6,368 nucleotides of DNA, from positions 1,479 through 7,846 of the forward strand of contig JAHDDA010000121.1 in NCBI GenBank assembly GCA_020629595.1, in the 5' to 3' direction. Of this stretch, positions 1 through 5,210 are shown in pieces. Numbering within the stretch: position 1 is the stretch's first letter; each line of letters opens with the position of its first letter. The notes beneath the pieces were generated by a model, which ran no database searches, was not told where the DNA came from, and saw only the letters and a program-made list of their open reading frames with translations. The position numbers and the translations under genes are program-made. The stretch is from Chitinophagales bacterium. GTDB lineage: Bacteria; Bacteroidota; Bacteroidia; Chitinophagales; UBA2359.

Positions 1-7
1 TTATATT

Positions 8-460
8 ATGAGTTTAGAAAAAACCATTATGACCAGAATGAAAGAGGCTATGAAATCGAAAGATCAAGCCGCTTTACGTACTTTACGTGCTATTAAAAAC
101 GAAATTTTAAAGGCAAAAACTTCTGAAGGTTTTAGTGGAGAATTATCTGAAGCCGATGAACAAAAAATGTTGGTTAAAATGGCAAAACAACGCAGAGATT
201 CATTGAGTATTTTTAATGAACAAGGCAGAGCAGATTTAGCCGCAACAGAACAAGAAGAATTAAGTGTTATTGAATCTTTTTTGCCAGAACAATTAGGCGA
301 AGATGAAATTAGAGCTAAGGTTTCTGAAATAATTGCCGAAACTGGTGCTTCGAGTATGAAAGATATGGGGCGTGTTATGGGTATGGCATCGAAAGCTATG
401 GGTGCAAGTGCCGATGGTAAAGTTATTTCTGGAATTGTAAAAGAGTTACTTACGGTTTAG
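8..460 (+). CDS. yqeY: GatB/YqeY domain-containing protein
   Basis: A complete 150-residue protein, close to the usual YqeY length of about 148. Visible family landmarks are LRAIKNEI (residues 26-33), KQRRDSLSIF (60-69), SFLPEQL (90-96), MKDMGRVMG (117-125) and the C-terminal ADGKVISGIVKELL (135-148). YqeY is a small, mostly helical cytosolic protein related to the tail domain of GatB, the tRNA-dependent amidotransferase subunit that contacts tRNA. Its own cellular role is not settled, although a link to aminoacyl-tRNA metabolism is often assumed from that homology. Only seven bases precede the ATG, so the promoter or any upstream operon partner lies outside the window; in flavobacteria this gene often follows ftsZ, which could not be checked here. 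It converges on trhO. Identification is confident; function is not. Confidence 0.95.
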   Translation: MSLEKTIMTRMKEAMKSKDQAALRTLRAIKNEILKAKTSEGFSGELSEADEQKMLVKMAKQRRDSLSIFNEQGRADLAATEQEELSVIESFLPEQLGEDEIRAKVSEIIAETGASSMKDMGRVMGMASKAMGASADGKVISGIVKELLTV

Positions 461-486
461 TCATAGCTTTTCAGCAAAATGGGTTA

Positions 487-545
487 CAAAATCTCCTAAT
501 GCCTAATTGTAGGTTTAACTTATGGCTAGAAATTAGGAGATTTTG
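487..545. terminator. Bidirectional terminator between yqeY and trhO
   Basis: Perfect 14-bp inverted repeat: CAAAATCTCCTAAT at 487-500 pairs with ATTAGGAGATTTTG at 532-545. The 31-base loop can itself fold a small CCTA/TAGG hairpin (502-505 with 510-513). Both arms end in four T residues on the outgoing strand, and the repeat sits between two convergent genes, 26 bases after the yqeY stop and 23 bases after the trhO stop. That placement fits a shared transcription terminator. The loop is longer than in a typical intrinsic terminator, and the T tracts lie inside the stem rather than after it, so termination is inferred rather than shown. Confidence 0.65.
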
Positions 546-568
546 CAACGAAAAAGTATTAATTTTCT

Positions 569-1597
569 CTACTTCTTAAAAGTTAATTTTTCAGAACGCC
601 CTTTTCTAAAAATATTTCGTTCTGTTTTCTTTCCCTTACGCAATTCTTTTTGTGCTTCTTCAGGCAATAACTTAATATTCTTGCACTCTTCAGAACAGCA
701 AGAGTTGTATTTTTCTTCGCAATTTTTACATTGAATAAACAAAACGTGGCAAGCTTCATTTTCGCAGTTTTTATGCTCATCACAAGCCTCACCACATTGG
801 TGGCATTTGGCTATTATTTCATCAGAAATACGTTCACCTAATCTTCTATCAAAAACAAAATTTTTACCAATAAATTTATTCTCTAAATTTTCTTCCTTTA
901 CTTGGCGGGTGTATTCAATAATACCACCATCTAGCTGATATACTTTTTCTAAACCTTTATGTTTAAACCAAGCACTTGCCTTTTCACATCTAATGCCACC
1001 AGTACAATACATTACAATATGTTTGTTGTGGTGTTCTTCAAGCATATCGTTAATTATTGGTAACGAATCTCTAAAAGTATCAACATCTGGTGTTATTGCT
1101 CCTTTAAAATGTCCAACCTCACTTTCATAATGGTTTCGCATATCAATAATTACCGTATCTTCTTTACTGGTAAGTTCGTTAAACTCTTTTGCCGAAAGGT
1201 GCTTACCTCCTTTTGAAGCATCGAAGCTAGAATCATCTAAGCCATCGGCTACAATTTTTGGGCGAACTTTAATCTTTAATTTTATAAATGATTTCCCATC
1301 ATCTTCTATGGCAATATTTAGTCTAATATTTGTTAGCCAGCCAGTATCATACATTGCTTTGCGGTAGGCTTCAAAATTTTCTTTTGGTACAGAAACCTGA
1401 CCATTAATTCCTTCATAAGCAATATAAACACGCCCCATAACGCCTAATGCAGACCATTCGCTGTAAAAATCATCACGTGTTTGTTGTGGGTTTTCAATTT
1501 TGTGGTATTTGTAAAAAGAAAAAGTAATGCGTTCAACTTCACTATTTTCCATAAGTTGAGCCAATATTTTTCTATCTACCTTATTATACAGTTGCAT
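569..1597 (-). CDS. trhO: tRNA uridine(34) hydroxylase, rhodanese family
   Basis: TrhO (YceA/UPF0176 family) hydroxylates uridine at the tRNA wobble position, using O2, toward 5-hydroxyuridine derivatives; it acts in the cytosol. The N-terminal part (about residues 1-115) is the family's acylphosphatase-like domain, with the motif RVYIAYEGINGQ at 56-67. A rhodanese domain follows, with the active-site loop CTGGIRC whose catalytic Cys is residue 198. The tail (265-305) is rich in Cys, including CHQCGEAC and CKNC, as usual for this family and possibly metal-binding. I chose the ATG at 1597 (342 residues, beginning MQLYN, the usual family start). The frame stays open to a TTG at 1606, which would add only MYS. 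The last 30 or so residues are very basic. A TAnnTTTG promoter element lies about 30 bases upstream. Confidence 0.95.
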   Translation of the reverse strand: MQLYNKVDRKILAQLMENSEVERITFSFYKYHKIENPQQTRDDFYSEWSALGVMGRVYIAYEGINGQVSVPKENFEAYRKAMYDTGWLTNIRLNIAIEDDGKSFIKLKIKVRPKIVADGLDDSSFDASKGGKHLSAKEFNELTSKEDTVIIDMRNHYESEVGHFKGAITPDVDTFRDSLPIINDMLEEHHNKHIVMYCTGGIRCEKASAWFKHKGLEKVYQLDGGIIEYTRQVKEENLENKFIGKNFVFDRRLGERISDEIIAKCHQCGEACDEHKNCENEACHVLFIQCKNCEEKYNSCCSEECKNIKLLPEEAQKELRKGKKTERNIFRKGRSEKLTFKK

Positions 1598-1626
1598 GCT
1601 ATACAATTTTTAAGATTTGAAAAATG

Positions 1627-1634
1627 CAAAATTA
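1627..1634 (-). promoter_or_regulatory. Probable trhO promoter, -7 element
   Basis: The minus strand reads TAATTTTG, an exact match to the Bacteroidota -7 consensus TAnnTTTG. It would start transcription near 1623, leaving a leader of about 26 bases before the trhO ATG at 1597. No clear TTG or TTTG -33 element is seen 17-23 bases upstream, so the assignment rests on the -7 match and position. Confidence 0.5.
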
Positions 1635-1666
1635 ACGGATTCTTTAGTGATAATTTGAAAAGGAGG

Positions 1667-1704
1667 AAAAAATGAAGTCCCAACTAACGAATTAGCTGGG
1701 ACTT
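1667..1704 (-). terminator. Hairpin and T tract ending sRNA copy 1
   Basis: On the minus strand AAGUCCCAGCUAA pairs with UUAGUUGGGACUU across a UUCG tetraloop: 13 continuous pairs including one G-U wobble (plus-strand positions 1675-1687 and 1692-1704). It is followed by CA and six T residues (1672-1667). Read on the plus strand the wobble becomes an A-C mismatch and the hairpin is followed by A residues, so only the minus strand works as an intrinsic terminator. It would also stop any read-through from thiD. Confidence 0.75.
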
Positions 1705-1742
1705 AAAAAAACATTATGAAAAACACTACTCTAAATACTACT
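1667..1742 (-). ncRNA. Putative small RNA, copy 1
   Basis: Predicted transcript of about 75 nt running leftward from about 1742. It starts with the 26-base segment shared exactly with copy 2, which contains AGTAGTATTTAGAGTAG and a T-rich stretch. It then has a 12-base linker and ends in a 13-bp hairpin with a UUCG loop and a T tract. Its start is predicted from a TAnnTTTG-like element three bases upstream, and the perfectly conserved segment begins exactly there. No open reading frame is shared by the two copies. It lies between thiD and trhO, all on the same strand. I do not recognise the family, and the RNA call is an inference from structure and duplication. Confidence 0.55.
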
Positions 1743-1745
1743 ACC

Positions 1746-1778
1746 CAATTTTACGAAAAGTGAAATGCAAAGGTTTCA
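1746..1778 (-). promoter_or_regulatory. Putative promoter of sRNA copy 1
   Basis: The minus strand shows TAAAATTG at 1753-1746, seven of eight bases matching TAnnTTTG, with TTTG at 1771-1768 (14-base gap) and TTG at 1779-1777 (23-base gap). The flanking TGAAAC (1778-1773), CAC and TTTCGTA bases are also found in copy 2 at the same spacing. The 14-base gap is shorter than the Bacteroidota norm; the 23-base gap fits the flavobacterial range. Conserved bases outside the core could be a regulator site. Confidence 0.5.
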
Positions 1779-1829
1779 ATTTGATAAAGAATATAGCACT
1801 TAAAATTTTCTAGTTTATATGAAGGCTGT

Positions 1830-1868
1830 AAAATAATGAAGTCCTAACCGACTTGTCAGTTAGGACTT
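1830..1868 (-). terminator. Hairpin ending sRNA copy 2 and probably thiD
   Basis: On the minus strand AAGUCCUAACUGA pairs with UCGGUUAGGACUU around a CAAG loop: 13 pairs including one U-G wobble (plus positions 1839-1851 and 1856-1868). The tail CATTATTTT is T-rich but interrupted. It lies about 75 bases after the thiD stop, so it would also end the thiD message. Confidence 0.7.
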
Positions 1869-1903
1869 AAACATTATTGAAAAACACTACTCTAAATACT
1901 ACT
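1830..1903 (-). ncRNA. Putative small RNA, copy 2
   Basis: Predicted transcript of about 73 nt from about 1903 leftward. It shares the 26-base 5' segment with copy 1 without a change, has a 9-base linker instead of 12, and ends in a 13-bp hairpin whose stem differs from copy 1 at four pairs, all still paired. Its upstream block begins three bases past the thiD stop codon, so it could be made from its own promoter or be cut from the thiD 3' end. Target, partner protein and family are unknown. Confidence 0.55.
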
Positions 1904-1906
1904 GCT

Positions 1907-1939
1907 TAATTATACGAAAGGTGTTTTTCAAAAGTTTCA
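1907..1939 (-). promoter_or_regulatory. Putative promoter of sRNA copy 2
   Basis: The minus strand has TATAATTA (1914-1907) in the position of the -7 element and TTTG (1932-1929) 14 bases upstream, with TGAAAC at 1939-1934. All three lie exactly 161 bases from their copy 1 counterparts. TATAATTA matches TAnnTTTG less well than copy 1 does (six of eight), so this copy may be weaker or read by a different sigma factor. Confidence 0.45.
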
Positions 1940-1944
1940 TTAGC

Positions 1945-2652
1945 TTATAAAGTTTTTTTCAAAATGTTTATCAAATATGTTTGGGCTTTAGAACAAGCAA
2001 TTTGTAGGGAGTCGTTTTTTTTCAAGTAACAACAAATTGCTGTAGAAACACGACAACCAGAACCGTGTATTCCGTTTGTGTTCATTTTTTTAGAATGTAT
2101 TTTATAACTTCCTGATTTACTTATTAGAAAATCAGTTATAAAATTTTCTTTTTCTTCATAAGATTTTATGTAAACATTACAGGCAAATTGCTTGTTTTTT
2201 GTTGGAAAAATATTTAATAATTGAGCTTCCTTTTTATTGGGAGTTATCAAGTACAACTTGTTTAAAACTGTTAGGTTTTTAAGTGTAATATCATTATGAA
2301 AGTTAAATCCTGCACTTGCACTTAAAATAGGATCCCAAATTATTTTAATTTCATTATTATGGTTCAATAATGCTTTTACTATAAAATTAAGTTGATCTAA
2401 ATTTTTAATTAAGCCAATTTTTGCATGCTCAAAATCAAATTCTTTAGCTAATACGTTAATTTGTTTTTCAATTTGGCTATTGGAAAGCCAGCTAAGCCCT
2501 TCAAACTCAAAATTATTTTGATAGGTAATGGCAGTACAAACGCCAACACCCTGCTCTTTCAATTCATTTACAACCAGTAAATCTCTAGAAATCCCTGCTC
2601 CACCAGATGGATCAAATCCAGCAATGGAAATTATGGCTTTTTTCTTATTCAT
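1945..2652 (-). CDS. thiD: Hydroxymethylpyrimidine/phosphomethylpyrimidine kinase
   Basis: ThiD phosphorylates 4-amino-5-hydroxymethyl-2-methylpyrimidine and its phosphate to the pyrophosphate used for thiamine synthesis; it is a cytosolic ribokinase-fold enzyme. Family motifs are AGFDPSGGAG (residues 11-20, substrate loop), AKIGLI (77-82), WDPILSASAG (106-115), ITPNKKEAQLL (136-146) and GIHGSGC (194-200), the anion-hole segment with the conserved Cys at 200. At 235 residues it is about 30 shorter than the usual 265. The missing length lies mainly between ITPN and IKS, where a helix is reduced, and the usual KGGH is replaced by YIKS. The reading frame is intact, so this looks like a shortened but probably working enzyme. 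No other thi gene is in view and no TPP riboswitch is seen in the 77-base upstream gap. It is divergent from the fusion gene at 2730. Confidence 0.88.
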   Translation of the reverse strand: MNKKKAIISIAGFDPSGGAGISRDLLVVNELKEQGVGVCTAITYQNNFEFEGLSWLSNSQIEKQINVLAKEFDFEHAKIGLIKNLDQLNFIVKALLNHNNEIKIIWDPILSASAGFNFHNDITLKNLTVLNKLYLITPNKKEAQLLNIFPTKNKQFACNVYIKSYEEKENFITDFLISKSGSYKIHSKKMNTNGIHGSGCRVSTAICCYLKKNDSLQIACSKAQTYLINILKKTL

Positions 2653-2667
2653 TTTTACGTTTTAAAA

Positions 2668-2675
2668 CAAATTTA
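2668..2675 (-). promoter_or_regulatory. Probable thiD promoter, -7 element
   Basis: TAAATTTG on the minus strand matches TAnnTTTG exactly and would give a start near 2664, only about 12 bases before the thiD ATG. No good -33 TTG is found at the normal distance. The divergent gene must also be controlled from this 77-base region, but no equally clear element is seen on the plus strand; TAAAATAA at 2711-2718 is the nearest candidate. Confidence 0.5.
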
Positions 2676-2729
2676 TCTTGTGTGTGTTAGTGTTTTGAAC
2701 GAAATTTGCGTAAAATAAACACAAATTAA

Positions 2730-4418
2730 ATGAAAAATCAACTTTGTTTAAATATAGGTGGTGTTCCTGAGCATTTTAATTATCCTTGGCATTTGGTATT
2801 ACAGCATAATTTACTTGAAAAATATAATATTTCTTTTAAATGGCATAACCAACCAGGCGGAACAGGAGCAATGTTAAAAGCCTTAGAAAACAAAGAAATT
2901 GATATGGCTATTTTACTTACCGAAGGTGGTATAAATGGAATAGCAAACGGTCAGCAGGCAAAAATTATAGGTACTTATGTTTCTTCTTCGTTAAATTGGG
3001 GCGTACATGTAAATGCACAAAGCAATATAAACCAAATAGCCGATTTAGAAAATGGTACATTTGCCATAAGTCGCTTGCGTTCGGGTTCGCACTTAATGTC
3101 TTATGTATTGGCACAACAAAATAATTGGAATACCGAAAAGTTAAATTTTGAAATAATTGGCAACCTAGAAGGTGCAAGAAAAGCAATGGCTACAAATGAT
3201 CAGCTAGGTTTTTTATGGGAAAAATATACCACTATGCCTTATTGCGATAATGGCGAGTTTAAAAGAGTAGGAGAGTGTCCTACGCCTTGGCCCTGTTTTG
3301 TAATGCTTGCAAATAATGAAATTATTGAAAGTTATGCCGAAGAACTCAAACTAATAATGAAAACAGTTAGGAAAGCACTGCATTTATATAATGAAGAAAA
3401 AACTATGAAGTTTATCAGTGACTTTTATAGCTTAAAAATAAATAAAGTAGAAGAATGGTATGCTCAAACACAATGGTGGTGCCGACCAAGCATTGCTTTG
3501 CAGGCTATTGAGTTGGCTCAAAATACTTTGTATGATTTAAAACGCATTGATAAAAAATTGGCAATAGAACATTATGTTGCTGATTTTTGTACACTTACCG
3601 AACAGCCACTTTCCGAAATTATGTATGATTGGCGAGTAAAAAGCCTTCAGAAAGCCATGAAAGCAGGTGGAAAATCGGTAGGAACTTTGGCGGTTACTGA
3701 ACTACAAGAATTTGAAAACTTAATACAACACCAAAGAGAGAATGATGTAAGAGATTTTGCAGAAAGATTAGAATTAAATCACACACATCATATTGCCGAT
3801 TTAGGTAGTGGTACAGGAAATATTAGCCGATTAATGGCACATATTACCAATTGTAAAGTAACAGCTATTGAATTACAAACAGAGCTAAATAATTTAGCCG
3901 AAGATTTGACTCAACGTACAGGATTGCAAGATAGAGTTACCCATTTTAATACCGATTTTTTTACCCTTTCAGAAAAAGAACAATTTGACTCTTTGTTGTG
4001 CTTAATGCTTTTTATGCACATACACGATAGGCAAGCCGCTTTTGAAAAATGTAATACTATTTTGAAAACAAAAGGGGCAGTTATTATTGAAGACATAGTA
4101 GCCTTAAATACACCAACTAGCGAAGAACAAGACTTATTAAAAGATATGCTGGGAATTAATTCAATTTCTTCTATTGAAAAGTATAAAAAAGATTTAGAAA
4201 AAGCTGGATTTACTGAAGTAGAAATAGTAGATTTAAGCAATGACTGGAAAGAACAGGCAAAAATTCAATACGAACAACTAAAAACAACCAAAACTGATTA
4301 CCGAAATTACTTACAGCAAAGATTATATGATAAGCGTTTGTTATTTTTTAGTACAGTTTACCGAATATTGAGCAATGGAAACATTGGTGGCATAGGTGTT
4401 GTATGTTATAAGAAGTAG
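2730..4418 (+). CDS. Ca3427/THI5-like binding domain fused to SAM methyltransferase
   Basis: A 562-residue two-domain protein. Residues 1 to about 280 resemble the Ca3427-like subgroup of the THI5/NMT1 type 2 periplasmic-binding fold: GGVPEHFNYPWHL (10-22), PGGTGAM (42-48), AISRLRSGSHLMSY (112-125), LWEKYTTMP (162-170) and CPTPWPCF (183-190). It has no signal peptide or membrane segment, so it should act in the cytosol rather than with a transporter. Residues about 325-562 form a class I SAM-dependent methyltransferase: motif I DLGSGTGN (357-364), acidic E381 for the ribose, DFF (409-411), LMLFMHIHD (425-433) and a C-terminal GNIGGIG. EDLTQRTGL (391-399) and the tail resemble sarcosine/dimethylglycine N-methyltransferases, although the substrate cannot be deduced. 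The linker (about 280-325) includes WRVKSLQKAMKAGG. The frame is continuous across the joint, so this is a true fusion. It is divergent from thiD. Confidence 0.85.
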   Translation: MKNQLCLNIGGVPEHFNYPWHLVLQHNLLEKYNISFKWHNQPGGTGAMLKALENKEIDMAILLTEGGINGIANGQQAKIIGTYVSSSLNWGVHVNAQSNINQIADLENGTFAISRLRSGSHLMSYVLAQQNNWNTEKLNFEIIGNLEGARKAMATNDQLGFLWEKYTTMPYCDNGEFKRVGECPTPWPCFVMLANNEIIESYAEELKLIMKTVRKALHLYNEEKTMKFISDFYSLKINKVEEWYAQTQWWCRPSIALQAIELAQNTLYDLKRIDKKLAIEHYVADFCTLTEQPLSEIMYDWRVKSLQKAMKAGGKSVGTLAVTELQEFENLIQHQRENDVRDFAERLELNHTHHIADLGSGTGNISRLMAHITNCKVTAIELQTELNNLAEDLTQRTGLQDRVTHFNTDFFTLSEKEQFDSLLCLMLFMHIHDRQAAFEKCNTILKTKGAVIIEDIVALNTPTSEEQDLLKDMLGINSISSIEKYKKDLEKAGFTEVEIVDLSNDWKEQAKIQYEQLKTTKTDYRNYLQQRLYDKRLLFFSTVYRILSNGNIGGIGVVCYKK

Positions 4419-4790
4419 AACTACAAACTTTACCATTTATTACAAGATTTAGAGAAGAATTAATTTCATTATCTCAAAAATTTAGTTTCAAATTCTTTGA
4501 ATTATAAACATTTTGAAAGAGATTGTGTAACTAAGGGGAAACGTGTTGAATATATTTAACTATTTTATTTCGATAGAATAGAGTTTTAAACGGTTTTTGT
4601 TGTATAATCAGAAACGAAAACTCATCAAATAGTCTGAAGAACAACTGAATCTTAATGATTAAAATTAGCTTTTGTTTAATCCTTAATGGAATAGGAATTG
4701 ACAAAAAATTGTTAGCTCGCATAGCGAAACAATACATTGTAAAGCTATATTTGAAAAAGGAACTAAATTTTTTATAAAATTTCCCAAAAC
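4419..4790. other. Intergenic region without a convincing gene
   Basis: This 372-base stretch is A/T-rich and holds no gene I can support. It contains small symmetric elements: TTCAAA and TTTGAA (4487-4492, 4496-4501); GAGTTTT and AAAACTC (4581-4587, 4617-4623) with an imperfect inner extension; and a bulged hairpin ATTGTT/AACAAT plus TCGC/GCGA (4708-4733). A 40-codon plus-strand frame (4655-4777) and a 68-codon minus-strand frame (4531-4737) exist but resemble no family I know. No clear terminator for the upstream fusion gene was found. The last 50 bases carry the promoter of the receiver gene. Confidence 0.6.
4746..4753 (+). promoter_or_regulatory. Probable promoter, -7 element, of receiver-deacetylase operon
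   Basis: TATATTTG matches TAnnTTTG exactly, giving a start near 4757 and a leader of roughly 34 bases before the ATG at 4791. No TTG lies 17-23 bases upstream, so activation by a regulator is possible. The bulged hairpin at 4708-4733 sits just upstream, where an operator would be expected. Confidence 0.45.
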
Positions 4791-5177
4791 ATGAGTTTAA
4801 AAGCCTTATTTGTAGATGATGATTACTCGGTAAATCGTTACCACGAGATTATTTTAAGTAAAATAGATGATGCTATTCTACAAAAAAACTTTTTTCAGGA
4901 TCCACGAAAGGCGATTGTGTATTTAGAAGGGTTAGAAAAAGAGAATTACCCAGATTTTATCTTTTTAGATTTGAATATGCCTTTTTTAGATGGTTGGGCG
5001 TTTTTAGATAAATATATTGAAAAAAAATTACCACCAACTAAAGTAATTATACTTACTACATCTGAAAATCCAATGCACAAACAAAAAGCCAAAGAATATG
5101 AATTGGTATATTCTTATCAACTAAAACCTTTAGATGTAGAAAAAGTCGAAAATTATATTAAAGAAATCCAACCTTAG
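4791..5177 (+). CDS. Stand-alone CheY-like response regulator receiver
   Basis: A 128-residue protein made only of a receiver domain. It has the acidic cluster VDDD (residues 8-11) for Mg2+, the phosphoacceptor Asp60 in FLDLNMP, the switch Thr at 89 or 90 in ILTTS, and Lys112 followed by Pro in LKP. All residues needed for phosphorylation are present. It lacks an output domain, so it should act by protein-protein contact or as a phosphorelay intermediate in the cytosol. No histidine kinase is encoded in the window. The deacetylase gene starts 33 bases downstream on the same strand, suggesting co-transcription. Partner and output are unknown. Confidence 0.9.
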   Translation: MSLKALFVDDDYSVNRYHEIILSKIDDAILQKNFFQDPRKAIVYLEGLEKENYPDFIFLDLNMPFLDGWAFLDKYIEKKLPPTKVIILTTSENPMHKQKAKEYELVYSYQLKPLDVEKVENYIKEIQP

Positions 5178-5210
5178 CAATTTAGAACTTCATTTTATAG
5201 TTATTGACTT

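Larger units (their letters stand above)
1667..1941 (-). repeat. Two tandem copies of a ~110-base RNA-like unit
   Basis: Unit 1 covers about 1667-1780 and unit 2 about 1830-1941, in the same orientation with a 161-base offset and an unrelated spacer of about 50 bases. Read on the minus strand, each unit has a conserved upstream block (TGAAAC, then TTTG, then CAC and TTTCGTA), a 26-base identical segment (1717-1742 and 1878-1903), a 9- or 12-base linker and a 13-bp hairpin. The hairpin sequences differ but stay paired. The ordered architecture argues for duplicated RNA genes rather than a simple repeat. A mobile REP/MITE-like element is an alternative, but no terminal inverted repeats or target duplications are visible. 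Confidence 0.8.

Noticed and set aside
543..734. A 63-codon plus-strand frame opposite the 3' end of trhO
   Set aside because: It lies inside the coding sequence of a clearly recognised gene on the other strand and shows no protein family features; its start is in the terminator arm.
1716..1763. A 15-codon plus-strand frame (ATG AAA AAC ...) inside sRNA copy 1
   Set aside because: In copy 2 the start is TTG instead of ATG and the frame stops after 10 codons, and the hairpin lies upstream of it on that strand. The conservation follows RNA and promoter structure rather than codons.
1675..1868. The two similar hairpins as a short CRISPR or REP-type array
   Set aside because: There are only two copies, 161 bases apart, with diverged stems and long conserved non-hairpin segments; no cas genes or uniform spacers are present.
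2653..2729. A TPP riboswitch before thiD
   Set aside because: The 77-base gap is too short, lacks the conserved CTGAGA and related core segments, and the predicted leader is only about 12 bases.
3911..4240. A 109-codon minus-strand frame within the methyltransferase region
   Set aside because: It is the antisense shadow of a well-supported coding region and has no family resemblance.
4531..4737. A 68-codon minus-strand open frame in the intergenic region
   Set aside because: No recognisable motif, no promoter-like element directly before it, and composition typical of chance frames in A/T-rich DNA.
4655..4777. A 40-codon plus-strand frame just before the receiver gene
   Set aside because: It ends 13 bases before the receiver start, which could suggest a leader peptide, but it overlaps the predicted promoter at 4746-4753 and matches no family I know.
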